64,000 nt of DNA from JBEPTX01 sp041691795 (GCA_041691795.1 JBEPTX010000003.1:104971-168970), one strand, 5' to 3'; shown: positions 49,257 through 58,868, numbered from the stretch's first letter. Translations and numbers: made by a program. The notes: generated by a model from the sequence alone, not told the origin.

Positions 49257-50318
49257 ATGACAAAATTACAAGAAGAGACACGTCCAGAAGTGGGCGAATA
49301 CGAACACGATCACGATTTCACAACCAACGTAATGGGAGCTATTAGCGTGCACGAAACAGAGCAAACACACGAACAAGTACTTACACCCGAAATATCTGCC
49401 GAACGACAGGCAACTTTTGTCGACATGATCCCTGGTACAACGTATCTTGCACTCTGCGGCGATGATCGCGAGCTCACCGTCGAAAGCGCCGAACAATTGG
49501 CCGAAAATTATGAAGTCGAAAGTCCTGATACATCACTTCGCTATCTTGGTGGAGTAATGGGGATTGCACGCGTTGCAGCAGTTACTATCGTTGCCGAGCA
49601 TGGTATCGAAACTCTCGCTAAATTTGGCAACTCGTTTGTCGACTTTGTGAGTACAACGACGAAACTCGTCGAAGCAACTAGCAATGTTAAACTTGCTGCT
49701 CATAGCGCACGCGATAATGAGGGTAACGGTGTCGCAATCGATCACGAAAGTGACATGGGTCTTGGCTGTGCATATGCACATGGTATTGGCACAGTTACCG
49801 ATCTCAATAGTAACCGAACTATCATCGACCTTACCGTCGTCGAACAGCCAAAACTCCTCCCAAAGGCACCACTTTCTCTTGATCAAATAGCCGAAGCCAA
49901 CAGGCTAGTAGGTGAACTCTTTTTTGGTGATGACCCAAACGAATTTCATCTTGGACGCAAAGATTACCAAGAACTCGATGCCCCAGTCGGTATTGTTGAG
50001 GGTCAACATAATCTTGCCGCTGACGCAGTTGCTGTCGAAAACTTTCATATTGATAAGGTAAGTAACCCGCGTATGGCTAACAAAAATGGCGTACCGTATT
50101 ACGACAATGATGTTACACAGGTAGCGAAAATGATCATGCAAGCATTTGGTGATATCAAACTATCGCCCGCAGTAATGTTCCAAGTTATGGACGGTGATAT
50201 TCGTGCTGTTCGCGAAGCACTTGCATCAGGTGAGGGCCTACATGCGGACAGCCTGAAACTTGAACGTTATGGCGATCCAGAGGCGGCAATTGCCTACCTC
50301 GAATCACTCGATATTTAG
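49257..50318 (+). CDS. Unknown protein with possible carbonic-anhydrase-like metal motif
   Basis: A 353-residue soluble protein. LALCGDDREL contains CxDxR (Cys67, Asp69, Arg71), the first half of the beta-carbonic-anhydrase zinc site. A later AIDHESDMGLGCAYAHG (His163, Cys171) could supply the other ligands, though with a longer spacing than the classical HxxC. Between them are GVMGIARVAAVTIVAEHGIETL and HSARDNEGNG. The second half (VQDA-like helices, SLDQIAEANRLVGELFF) is unassigned. So a divergent carbonic-anhydrase-like metalloprotein is possible but weakly supported. TAAAAT lies 4 bases before the ATG. Confidence 0.6.
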   Translation: MTKLQEETRPEVGEYEHDHDFTTNVMGAISVHETEQTHEQVLTPEISAERQATFVDMIPGTTYLALCGDDRELTVESAEQLAENYEVESPDTSLRYLGGVMGIARVAAVTIVAEHGIETLAKFGNSFVDFVSTTTKLVEATSNVKLAAHSARDNEGNGVAIDHESDMGLGCAYAHGIGTVTDLNSNRTIIDLTVVEQPKLLPKAPLSLDQIAEANRLVGELFFGDDPNEFHLGRKDYQELDAPVGIVEGQHNLAADAVAVENFHIDKVSNPRMANKNGVPYYDNDVTQVAKMIMQAFGDIKLSPAVMFQVMDGDIRAVREALASGEGLHADSLKLERYGDPEAAIAYLESLDI

Positions 50319-50387
50319 TAATCTACGCACATGAAATAGAGATCACAGCATTTACTTTTCATAATCTTTATGTTATAACTAAGAAAG

Positions 50388-50409
50388 TGCCCACCAACGT
50401 TGTTGGGCA
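50388..50409 (+). other. Hairpin at the start of the leader before the 50458 gene
   Basis: GTGCCCA / TGGGCAC with a short loop, 50-70 bases before the start codon. A TATAAC upstream (about 50373) may be the promoter. It could stabilise the mRNA or end the previous transcript. Confidence 0.45.
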
Positions 50410-50457
50410 CGCACACTCCCGACCAATCCGGTCGAGAAACAATTCGAGAGGATATGC

Positions 50458-50880
50458 ATGCGGTCTATCGTCGTTGCTGTTTTCGCAGCACTGGCCATGA
50501 TTTGCTCAATCCACCCCGCCACAGCAGTTCCTGCCCAAGCAGAACCCGGAGATTTCTTCTTCAAATCGGCCACTTGTGCCAATGGTTCTCCGCACGGTCT
50601 TGGACTACTCGCTGCTAATGGAACCTACTGGCTCGAGGTTCGCCCCGAACCAGGTGTCGTCCACCATCTCACCAGTCCAGCATCATTGCTCGAGGGTGAC
50701 ATCCTGAACCTGACAGGTCCATGGCAGCCATCCGGTACCACTTCGGAGGAGATCTTCGTGGTGAGTGCCACGGATGGCAGCCCACTGGTCGTCGCCCACG
50801 GCGTATCCAAACGGCCATCCGAGCAGCAATGCAAGGACTGGCACGTTCCGGTCACCGATCCACCTGCGGGGAGTTTTTAA
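50458..50880 (+). CDS. Small exported protein, 140 residues
   Basis: The signal peptide is SIVVAVFAALAMICSIHPATAVPAQA, cut near residue 28. The mature part is beta-rich (ANGTYWLEVRPEPGVVHHL, EEIFVVSATDGSPLVVAHGV) with two Cys (ATCANG and QQCKDW) that could form one disulfide. GAGAGGATATGC precedes the ATG. GC-rich composition sets it apart from the gene before it. No family recognised. A canonical terminator follows. Confidence 0.7.
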   Translation: MRSIVVAVFAALAMICSIHPATAVPAQAEPGDFFFKSATCANGSPHGLGLLAANGTYWLEVRPEPGVVHHLTSPASLLEGDILNLTGPWQPSGTTSEEIFVVSATDGSPLVVAHGVSKRPSEQQCKDWHVPVTDPPAGSF

Positions 50881-50968
50881 CACCCCACCTCTCGAAAACC
50901 CAGCCCTACCAACTAGCGCGCGCAAGCGTTGCAAGTCGGTAGGGTCTGGGCCCTACCACGTTTTTATG

Positions 50969-50996
50969 CAACCCGAGAGGGTTGTTTTTTATTGTC
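50969..50996 (+). terminator. Intrinsic terminator
   Basis: CAACCC-GAGA-GGGTTG followed by six T's. A second, longer pairing CCCTACCAACTA / AGTCGGTAGGG lies just upstream (about 50903-50944). Confidence 0.9.
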
Positions 50997-51418
50997 TACA
51001 AACGGTGACGACGGCGCAGGCCAGCAACTTTGAGACGAACAGCGTGACGATCGACTAATTGGTGAGCTTTGTCGAGATCGACTTGGCTGGTCGCGTTGTC
51101 GCGAAGTTCAATCGCACGTTTGAGCGCGGCTTCTGATTCGGCTTCGATAATATCATCACCATGTTCGGCTTCATCGACAAGTACACGAACGATCTGCTGA
51201 TCAATTTCGATCACGCCGCCGCTAATAGCAAAATATTCTAATTGTTCGTCAACATCATCCTTGCCATAACGCACCGCAATGGCGCCAGGAACCGCTAGGC
51301 TCACCAGTGGTTCGTGCCCAGGAAAAACGGCAATTTCACCATCAGCCGTCGGCAAAATGACTTCATAGACATCTTTGTCGACTTTGACGCCAGAAAGTGT
51401 AACAAGTTTTAAATTCAT
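50996..51418 (-). CDS. atpC: ATP synthase F1 epsilon subunit
   Basis: A 140-residue protein (start at 51418, MNLKLVTLSG). The N-terminal beta-sandwich is typical: VILPTADGEIAVFPGHEPLVSLAVPGAIAVR and FAISGGVIEIDQQIVRVLVDEAEHGDDI, followed by a C-terminal helical hairpin rich in Arg/Asp. Epsilon links the catalytic head to the c-ring and regulates hydrolysis. TATGAT lies 7 bases before the ATG with no SD, so atpC seems to have its own leaderless promoter. It is about 800 bases away from atpD, whereas the two are normally adjacent. Confidence 0.93.
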   Translation of the reverse strand: MNLKLVTLSGVKVDKDVYEVILPTADGEIAVFPGHEPLVSLAVPGAIAVRYGKDDVDEQLEYFAISGGVIEIDQQIVRVLVDEAEHGDDIIEAESEAALKRAIELRDNATSQVDLDKAHQLVDRHAVRLKVAGLRRRHRL

Positions 51419-51480
51419 CTCTATTATCATACCAGATTGGACGTTAGCTGACTAGATATTTCATCTGTAGCGTTGACCAT

Positions 51481-51592
51481 TCCCACTTCATTCCAAACCA
51501 TTGACTATCTGCGCTGGCGACAGATAGATTCCCGGAGCGTAGCCCGAGATTCTATCTGGTACCACGATGGTTTGGAATGAAGTGGTAATGAG
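51481..51592 (+). repeat. Structured repeat, copy B
   Basis: Partner of 44588-44700. Outer arms CCACTTCATTCCAAACCAT and ATGGTTTGGAATGAAGTGG pair fully. Changes in the inner stem (CGG/CCG here, TGG/CCA in copy A) keep base pairing, and AGATAG/CTATCT forms an extra helix. It lies upstream of atpC. Confidence 0.8.
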
Positions 51593-51606
51593 TCAACTGT
51601 ATGATA

Positions 51607-51635
51607 TTGACACAAATATACATTAGTGATATAAT
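51607..51635 (+). promoter_or_regulatory. Consensus sigma-70-type promoter
   Basis: TTGACA, a 17-base spacer and TATAAT, upstream of the 50-residue gene at 51727. The leader is about 85 bases. Confidence 0.85.
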
Positions 51636-51726
51636 AGTATTTAAGCTAAGCCTGGGCTCACTGCCGTCCACCGACAGCAAGCAAGATCACCAGCTTGTAC
51701 GCCATACAACTCAGAAGGGAAATCCA

Positions 51727-51879
51727 ATGTCGACTTTGGTCGAAACGATCATGTATGCAATCGCCGAGTTCTTTCACGGCGGTACTGATCACGCCAAGGA
51801 TTGCGAACTCGTCATCCACGAGTCCGGCACCTGGGAAGACTACATCGAAAAGCAGCGGCTCGCCGCCACATCCAAGTGA
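51727..51879 (+). CDS. Unknown 50-residue protein inside the atp region
   Basis: Reads MSTLVETIMYAIAEFFHGGTD and then CELVIHESGTWEDYIEKQRL, ending AATSK. AGAAGGGAAATCC precedes the ATG, a consensus promoter lies upstream and a terminator downstream, so it is a complete small transcription unit. It is on the opposite strand to the ATP synthase genes and separates atpD from atpC. Amphipathic N-terminal helix; function unknown. Confidence 0.7.
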   Translation: MSTLVETIMYAIAEFFHGGTDHAKDCELVIHESGTWEDYIEKQRLAATSK

Positions 51880-51896
51880 CCTAGTCACACCGCGTA

Positions 51897-51937
51897 CACC
51901 CCGACCAATGCATTATGCAGAGGCCGGGGTTTTCTTG
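51897..51937 (+). terminator. Terminator of the 50-residue gene
   Basis: ACCCCG-ACC pairs with GGCCGGGGT around about 15 bases, followed by TTTTCTTG. Confidence 0.75.
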
Positions 51938-51989
51938 TAATAATCATACATCAGTTTCCCCGTGGCATCTGCAGAACCCCGAGACGGTG

Positions 51990-52195
51990 AACAGGAAAAG
52001 AGTGGAGTCATTCACTGAAACTCAGTCCATTTCAATATAACTAAGAGAATAGAAATGGACCGACCAAAGGGAGTTGTTTCAGTGACCACTCTTTTACTGA
52101 GAACCGACACGGCGGTTTGAAGTAGCCACAAGAGTTTTGCTTCTTTTGCGGTACAAAAGAAGGCTTTTTGGTACTTTCCAGCGGAAAAGTACACT
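51990..52195. repeat. Cluster of palindromes between the 50-residue gene and atpD
   Basis: Holds a nested palindrome (CACTGAAAC/GTTTCAGTG outer, GTCCATTTC/GAAATGGAC inner, about 52010-52095), CTTCTTTTG/CAAAAGAAG (about 52138-52162) and GTACTTTCC/GGAAAAGTAC (about 52169-52191). One or more may end atpD transcription. No gene seen here. Confidence 0.6.
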
Positions 52196-52196
52196 G

Positions 52197-52224
52197 GATC
52201 CCCGGGTCAAGCCCGAGGATGACA
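52197..52224 (+). repeat. REP-like palindrome, copy 3
   Basis: GGATCCCCGGG-TCAAG-CCCGAGGATGACA, same layout as the copies at 37055 and 37104. It ends 9 bases before the atpD stop. Confidence 0.7.
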
Positions 52225-52232
52225 GGAAGCGA

Positions 52233-53627
52233 CTAGTCTTTCTTCTCAGACAAAGCCCCACCCGCCATATAAAACCATGACTCCGGTTTGTCATCGTATT
52301 TACCAGCCAGGATATCACCTGCATCTTTGACCGTGTCGGCCAGTTTGATGTAGGCACCTTTGGCACCGGTAAATTGTTCGGCAACAAAGAATGGCTGAGC
52401 AAAGAATCGTTGCAAACGACGAGCACGCTCGACCGTTTGTTTCTGATCGTCAGAAAGTTCTTCCATGCCAAGGATAGCGATGATGTCCTGAAGTTCCTTG
52501 TACTGCTGCAAGATTCGCTGACATTCACGTGCCACGCGGTAGTGTTCTTCACCGACAACCTCTGGATCGAGACTGTTACTCGAACTATCCAGCACATCAA
52601 CGGCAGGGTAGATGCCGATTTCAGTCAAAGCACGGTTCATCACGATCGTTGCGTCGAGGTGAGCAAATGTTGTGGCTGGTGCTGGGTCGGTAAAGTCATC
52701 GGCAGGCACATAGACAGCCTGAACAGAGGTAATCGAACCTTTTTTCGTTGATGTGATTCGTTCTTGCAGGGCACCCATTTCTTGTTGCAAGTTCGGCTGA
52801 TAACCCACAGCTGATGGTAGACGGCCAAGAAGGGCAGATACTTCGGCACCGGCCTGAGTGTAACGGAAGATATTGTCGACGAAGAGAAGTACGTCTTTGC
52901 CTTCGTCACGGAAATCTTCCGCCATAGCAAGTGCCGATAGGGCAACACGCAGACGCGCACCTGGTGGTTCGTTCATCTGGCCAAAGACCAATGATGTTTT
53001 GCCCAAAACTCCGGCTTCTTCCATTTCGTAGTAAAGGTCGTTACCTTCGCGGGTACGTTCACCGACACCGGCAAACACCGAGTTACCAGAGTGGAATTTG
53101 GCGATGTTGTTGATGAGCTCTTGGATCAAGACGGTTTTACCAACACCCGCACCGGCGAAGAGACCGGCTTTGCCACCTTTGGTCAGTGGCGCGATAAGGT
53201 CGATGACCTTGATACCTGTTTCCAGGATTTCGGCTTTGTTCGACTGTTCAGTCAGTGGTGGTGGGTCGCGGTGAATTGGCGCACGTTTGCTCCAGCCATT
53301 TTTCGTAGGCGCTGGTTTGCCATCGATTGGGTCACCAACGACGTTAAACATACGACCTTGGGTTTCGGCACCGACAGGGACACTGATTGGCGCACCGGTA
53401 TCGATAACGTCTGCACCACGGCGCAAACCATCGGTACTGGATAGGGCAATTGTACGAACAGTGTGCTCGTCCAAATGCTGCGCGACCTCTAATGTAATTG
53501 TTTTTCCTTCGTGCTCAACATGGAGCGCGTCGTAAATCGCAGGTAGTGTTTTGCTATCAAATTCGACGTCAATCACGACTCCGACTACCTGTACGATTCG
53601 ACCTTTTGTCATTTCTTTACTCATCAT
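52233..53627 (-). CDS. atpD: ATP synthase F1 beta subunit
   Basis: The 464-residue catalytic subunit. P-loop GLFAGAGVGKTVLIQELI, catalytic Glu in GVGERTREGNDLYYEM, DVLLFVDNIFRYTQAGAEVSALLGRLPSAVGYQPNLQQEMG split over the ATP site, and the C-terminal DELSEED-type loop reads MEELSDDQK. All length and motif features are normal. SD AAGGAG precedes the first of two ATGs. It follows atpG by 7 bases in the order B-E-F-H-A-G-D. Confidence 0.97.
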   Translation of the reverse strand: MMSKEMTKGRIVQVVGVVIDVEFDSKTLPAIYDALHVEHEGKTITLEVAQHLDEHTVRTIALSSTDGLRRGADVIDTGAPISVPVGAETQGRMFNVVGDPIDGKPAPTKNGWSKRAPIHRDPPPLTEQSNKAEILETGIKVIDLIAPLTKGGKAGLFAGAGVGKTVLIQELINNIAKFHSGNSVFAGVGERTREGNDLYYEMEEAGVLGKTSLVFGQMNEPPGARLRVALSALAMAEDFRDEGKDVLLFVDNIFRYTQAGAEVSALLGRLPSAVGYQPNLQQEMGALQERITSTKKGSITSVQAVYVPADDFTDPAPATTFAHLDATIVMNRALTEIGIYPAVDVLDSSSNSLDPEVVGEEHYRVARECQRILQQYKELQDIIAILGMEELSDDQKQTVERARRLQRFFAQPFFVAEQFTGAKGAYIKLADTVKDAGDILAGKYDDKPESWFYMAGGALSEKKD

Positions 53628-53634
53628 TTTCTCC

Positions 53635-54504
53635 TTAATCTTTCATCGCTTCTACACCACCTGATATTTCGGCCAGTTCCTGCGTGATCGCGCCTTGGCG
53701 GGCTTTGTTCATCGCCAGGGTCAGGTCATCGGCAAGCTCGCTGGCGTTGTCGGTAGCGTTTTTCATGGCCATCATACGCATACTCCACTCGCTGGCATGG
53801 GCGTCCAGCATTGCTTGGTATAGCTGTGCGCCGACCAATCGGTAGGCAATACCATCCAGCACGGCACCGGCATTTGGTTCGTAAGTAACTTCCATTGCAT
53901 GCGCCACCGTTTCGGTTGGAACAAACCCAGCAGGCAAAACGCGCTGGACAATCACTTCCTGGGTAATACTCGTGTGGAACTGCGTGTAAATCACGTCCAC
54001 AGCGTCAATTTCGCCATTTGTGAATTGCTCACGCGCTGTATCCAGAATGGCTTTCATTTCGGTACCTTCTGGATCGTCGGGCAGGTCTTCGTAGACGCCA
54101 GCAACTGTCGTGTCTTTCAAACGAGTCACAAAATGGCTGGTACGACGACCGACGGCAATCGTGCTGTTTTTGATGCCCAGTTTGTCGTCGGCAGTCAGTT
54201 CACGAACATATTGTTTAAATACATTGCTGTTGTAGGCACCGGCCAAGCCTTTGTCGGCGGCGATCACAATCAACAGACGACGTTTGATCGGCCGAGTGAT
54301 GAACAGTGGGTGACCGTCAGTTTCCACCTGGGCAGACAAACGCGTCAATAGTTCGCGAGCAGCAGTGGTATACGGCGCAGTCGCCTTGGTCGTTTCCTGC
54401 GCACGACGCATCTTGCTGGCCGCAACCAGCTGCATGGCTTTCGTAATCTGCTTGGTGTTTTTAACCGAGCGGATACGAAGTTTTAATGCGCGCGTTGATG
54501 GCAT
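53635..54504 (-). CDS. atpG: ATP synthase F1 gamma subunit
   Basis: A 289-residue rotor shaft subunit. The N-terminal helix STRALKLRIRSVKNTKQITKAMQLVAASKMRRAQ and the C-terminal helix ASEWSMRMMAMKNATDNASELADDLTLAMNKARQGAITQELAEI (given here only as ends) are the conserved coiled-coil strands. The Rossmann-like middle has LLIVIAADKGLAGAYNSNVFK. Complete. It starts 4 bases after atpA. Confidence 0.96.
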   Translation of the reverse strand: MPSTRALKLRIRSVKNTKQITKAMQLVAASKMRRAQETTKATAPYTTAARELLTRLSAQVETDGHPLFITRPIKRRLLIVIAADKGLAGAYNSNVFKQYVRELTADDKLGIKNSTIAVGRRTSHFVTRLKDTTVAGVYEDLPDDPEGTEMKAILDTAREQFTNGEIDAVDVIYTQFHTSITQEVIVQRVLPAGFVPTETVAHAMEVTYEPNAGAVLDGIAYRLVGAQLYQAMLDAHASEWSMRMMAMKNATDNASELADDLTLAMNKARQGAITQELAEISGGVEAMKD

Positions 54505-54508
54505 TTAA

Positions 54509-56035
<1,527 letters not shown>

Positions 56036-56049
56036 ATTCTTCCTCTTCC

Positions 56050-56445
56050 TTATACTTTATGTGCCGCCAGGCGGTTTAATTTGCTTTTCACGGTATGGTC
56101 CAGCTGTTCATTTGGTAGTTCGATCCGAACACCAGCCAGAACAGATGGATCAACGTGTTGACGTAGCTGGACGCTAGTCGCCGAATGGAGTTTGGTGATC
56201 AGATCCATGACGTTTTTCTTGGAACTGTCGGTCAATGGGCGAGCAGACGTCACGTCAGCGACGACGGTGCCACGAGCCGCCAGTTCGGCTTCGATATCAC
56301 GAACGACCAGTTCGTATTCGCGTGTGCGACGAGTGTCTATCAGATAGGCAGCCAACTGCGTCGCTAGCGTGCCAGGCGCAGTACCTTTCAGCAATTGCTC
56401 GGCGTAGTACGTCGCTAGTTTTCGTCGTGACACGCGGACAGCCAT
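56050..56445 (-). CDS. atpH: ATP synthase F1 delta subunit (short)
   Basis: A 131-residue stator protein, shorter than the usual 170-180 residues. It starts MAVRVSRRKLATYYAEQLLKG and ends with TSVQLRQHVDPSVLAGVRIELPNEQLDHTVKSKL shortened to the conserved beta part, matching the C-terminal end of AtpH (DPSLIGGFVIR...D.S...L). The N-terminal six-helix domain looks reduced. It follows atpF by 3 bases. Confidence 0.88.
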   Translation of the reverse strand: MAVRVSRRKLATYYAEQLLKGTAPGTLATQLAAYLIDTRRTREYELVVRDIEAELAARGTVVADVTSARPLTDSSKKNVMDLITKLHSATSVQLRQHVDPSVLAGVRIELPNEQLDHTVKSKLNRLAAHKV

Positions 56446-56448
56446 AGT

Positions 56449-56985
56449 CTACTGCACCTCTTTCAACGACGCGGCAATCAGTTTGCTGTCGATATCAGCC
56501 GATACGGCTTTGCCGACAACTTTTTCGGTGGCAAGTGCGACCAGTTCGAGCGTTTCGTTGTGCAGCGTCTTTTTAGCCGCGATGACTTCTTTGTCAATCT
56601 GGCTTTTTGCATCTGCAACAATGTTATCTGCGCGTGCCTTGGCTTTTTTGTCGGATGCTTCGCTAGCCGATGTTGCCTCTAGATGCGCTGTTGCGACGAT
56701 CTCAGCTGCTTCTTTGCGTGCAACTTTTAGCAGCTTGGCGATATTCTCTTCAGCTTCTTGGGCATTTTTCTCGGCTTCCTGAGCCGCAGCCACGCTTGCT
56801 TCGATATCAGCACGGCGACCATCGATCGTTTTCATCAAGATCGGGTAGACATATTTGCCCAGGAACCAGACGAGGATGAGAAAGGCGATTACCTGAAAAA
56901 GCAGGATTTGCCAATCAATCCCAAGCGCGCCCAAAACACCACCGGAGGCCGGTTCTGTGGTTGCAAATTGAGTTAATAGTGCCAT
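56449..56985 (-). CDS. atpF: ATP synthase Fo b subunit
   Basis: A 178-residue stator stalk. I start at the ATG at 56985 (MALLTQFATTEPASGG) with AGGAATT upstream. One helix (WQILLFQVIAFLILVWFLGKYVYPIL) is followed by a long charged coiled coil (AAQEAEKNAQEAEENIAKLLKVARKEA). Normal layout and length. It follows atpE by 13 bases. Confidence 0.94.
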   Translation of the reverse strand: MALLTQFATTEPASGGVLGALGIDWQILLFQVIAFLILVWFLGKYVYPILMKTIDGRRADIEASVAAAQEAEKNAQEAEENIAKLLKVARKEAAEIVATAHLEATSASEASDKKAKARADNIVADAKSQIDKEVIAAKKTLHNETLELVALATEKVVGKAVSADIDSKLIAASLKEVQ

Positions 56986-56998
56986 TTTGGGGTAATTC

Positions 56999-57214
56999 CT
57001 ATGCGAGTGATTTCGCGATAATAGCAACAACGATACCGATGATGGCGAGTGAGTCAGCGAAGACAATCGCGGTGATCATCAGTGTACGAATGTCACTGAG
57101 TTTTTCTGGGTTACGACCAAATGCGTTCAGGGCGCCTGATCCGATGATACCGATACCGACAGCTGCACCAAGTGCAGGCAATGCATAAGTAAGTCCAAAT
57201 GCGAGTTGATTCAT
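56999..57214 (-). CDS. atpE: ATP synthase Fo c subunit
   Basis: A 71-residue two-helix proteolipid. The start at 57214 is set by AAAGGAGAT. Helix 1 is ALPALGAAVGIGIIGSGALNAFG. The polar loop is GRNPEKLSD. Helix 2 is LMITAIVFADSLAIIGIVVAIIA. The expected ion-carrying carboxylate in helix 2 is Asp in FADSLAI. I see no Na+-type Gln/Glu pair with Ser-Thr signature in helix 1, so a proton-driven ring is likely. A folded 119-base sequence separates it from atpB. Confidence 0.95.
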   Translation of the reverse strand: MNQLAFGLTYALPALGAAVGIGIIGSGALNAFGRNPEKLSDIRTLMITAIVFADSLAIIGIVVAIIAKSLA

Positions 57215-57239
57215 GAGTTTATCTCCTTTATTTAATGTC

Positions 57240-57358
57240 CGCCTTTCGCACATGGGTACATTGCATCGTTGCCAGTTCCGGTACTCGCCACCGTACTTGT
57301 ATGTACGGCTAGCTCCGTTCCTCGCTGGCGCCTTGCACTGCACTCACGTGCGAAAGGC
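57240..57358 (-). promoter_or_regulatory. Structured intergenic element between atpB and atpE
   Basis: Closed by a perfect 12 bp repeat (CGCCTTTCGCAC, 57240-57251, with GTGCGAAAGGCG, 57347-57358). Inside, GCCAG/CTGGC and CCGTAC/GTACGG helices and TGCA-rich arms can form a branched fold. It would sit in the mRNA between the a and c subunit genes and could stabilise or cut the transcript so that more c subunit is made. Confidence 0.65.
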
Positions 57359-57382
57359 GATTCTACTCTGTTAATTGTAACA

Positions 57383-58198
57383 TCACTCCGCTTGCTCGGC
57401 CTTTGCAGTATGAGCAACAGAGGAATGTTCAGGTGAATGAGGGGTGTGGGCTTCAACAGCCAGCGAGGTGAAAATAACCGACAGAACAAAGAACACATAG
57501 GCCTGAATCAGTCCGATGAATAGTTCGAATGCCATGAAAAACGGCAGTGTGACGGTCGCAAAATAGCTGGTCAGAACAGATACGATAATCAGCAAAACTT
57601 CACCGGCAAACGCATTACCGAACAAACGCAGCGCCAGGGCAATCCCGCGCGAAAACTCGCCAATAAATTCCAAAACACCTTCAAATGCACCGAGTGGATC
57701 TTTGAATGGATTACGGAAATAACGGCCACCGTTGCCAAACACACCCATGTGTTTAATAGCGTACATTTGGACCGTAAACATCGTAATAACCGCTAGCCCT
57801 AGCGTAAAGTTCAAATCAGCCGTCACGCTACGAATGACCGGGACGCCGTTGTAGGTGATCGTGTCTAGACCCGGTAGTACGCTCAACCAGTACCCGACCA
57901 GTACAAAAAAGAAGATCGTCAGAGATAGTGGTGCAACTTTGCGCGCCAGTTGTTTGTCAGCAATAATACTGTCGACTTGGCCTAGCATGCCTTCGAATCC
58001 CCATTGCACCAGACCGATGAATCGGTTGTAACGGCCAGCTTTGACCATTGATGCCACGTAGACAAATAGTGCGACGACGATGACTGTCGTGATAAGGCCA
58101 GTGAAAACGGCGTTCGTAAACGCAAAACTACCAATATGGAACAAGGCCTCCGAGGCCATGCTGACATTTAGTTGTTCTGCTGCAAAATTATTCATCAT
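57383..58198 (-). CDS. atpB: ATP synthase Fo a subunit
   Basis: A 271-residue membrane stator. The essential Arg is in RGIALALRLFGNAFAGEVLL, and the C-terminal helices PFFMAFELFIGLIQAYVFFVLSVIF are typical. Complete. It overlaps the small AtpI/AtpZ-like gene by 4 bases. Confidence 0.95.
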   Translation of the reverse strand: MMNNFAAEQLNVSMASEALFHIGSFAFTNAVFTGLITTVIVVALFVYVASMVKAGRYNRFIGLVQWGFEGMLGQVDSIIADKQLARKVAPLSLTIFFFVLVGYWLSVLPGLDTITYNGVPVIRSVTADLNFTLGLAVITMFTVQMYAIKHMGVFGNGGRYFRNPFKDPLGAFEGVLEFIGEFSRGIALALRLFGNAFAGEVLLIIVSVLTSYFATVTLPFFMAFELFIGLIQAYVFFVLSVIFTSLAVEAHTPHSPEHSSVAHTAKAEQAE

Positions 58199-58443
58199 TT
58201 CTTTACTTTATCCATCTGTCGTTTTACGAGCGCCCAGGCCAGAACGACCCCTAGAACAAGTCCGACAATCATCAGCCATGGTTTTGTGCCAAGCTGTCTA
58301 TCAATCATCAAACCCGCCAACATCAATCCAATAGTAGGGACAAACATCCTCCACGTCGTATCCGCAGCAGTCGCTAGCATTAAAACGACCGTCGAACGGC
58401 TCGGCGGCGTAGGTTTGTCATCGCCTTTTGGTGATGTGCTCAT
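58195..58443 (-). CDS. AtpI/AtpZ-like ATP synthase assembly protein
   Basis: An 82-residue two-helix protein: MFVPTIGLMLAGLMIDRQLG and WLMIVGLVLGVVLAWALV with a basic end. First in the atp operon, where AtpI/AtpZ usually lies, and its stop overlaps the atpB start (ATGA). These proteins help c-ring assembly or carry divalent ions. A TATATA-type -10 lies just before the ATG, so the operon mRNA may be leaderless. Confidence 0.8.
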   Translation of the reverse strand: MSTSPKGDDKPTPPSRSTVVLMLATAADTTWRMFVPTIGLMLAGLMIDRQLGTKPWLMIVGLVLGVVLAWALVKRQMDKVKK

Positions 58444-58640
58444 CTACATATATACTGTATCAGTGAAAGGCAGTTTTGCCAAGGGTGGATACCTATCATA
58501 ACCCAGCTTTCAGCCCTGATCCATGCCACTTCCGGCCAAAAACATTTTGACGTTTGTCGACGTATACATGAATATGTCTTCGCACGTCAAAACGTTTATT
58601 GACTCGTAATTGATCATGTATCAAAACTAAAAGTTGGGCT
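58444..58640. other. Divergent promoter region with inverted repeat
   Basis: Lies between the atp operon and the gene at 58659. It contains TTTTGACGT / ACGTCAAAA (about 58546-58597) separated by about 30 bases, which may be an operator or a structured leader. No gene seen. Confidence 0.4.
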
Positions 58641-58658
58641 ATGATAGGTATCACAGAT

Positions 58659-58862
58659 ATGCCACGAAAAAATAACACCCAAAAACACGTCCCATTTCAG
58701 TCCGTAAATAACGAGGCATCCAAAACGCGCTACGCCACAAAACGCCAGGCCGAAGAAGCGGCGGAATACCGAATGTTGCTAAAACCCGATCTTCAGCTAC
58801 ATGTCTATAAATCCGATCTTGACGGCGGCTGGTACTTAACTCGACAAAAAAATTCTAAATAG
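58659..58862 (+). CDS. Small unknown protein, 67 residues
   Basis: Start at 58659 (MPRKNNTQKHVPFQS), because TATGAT, which contains the in-frame ATG at 58641, is more likely the -10 box. The C-terminal half KTRYATKRQAEEAAEYRMLLKPDLQLHVYKS shortened reads as helix-strand, and ends DGGWYLTR, a common shape in very short conserved proteins. Function unknown. A terminator follows. Confidence 0.65.
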   Translation: MPRKNNTQKHVPFQSVNNEASKTRYATKRQAEEAAEYRMLLKPDLQLHVYKSDLDGGWYLTRQKNSK

Positions 58863-58868
58863 CAAAAA

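Noticed and set aside
57231..57343. N-terminal extension of atpE upstream to 57343
   Set aside because: It lies in the folded spacer; the 71-residue start at 57214 has AAAGGAGAT and normal c-subunit length.
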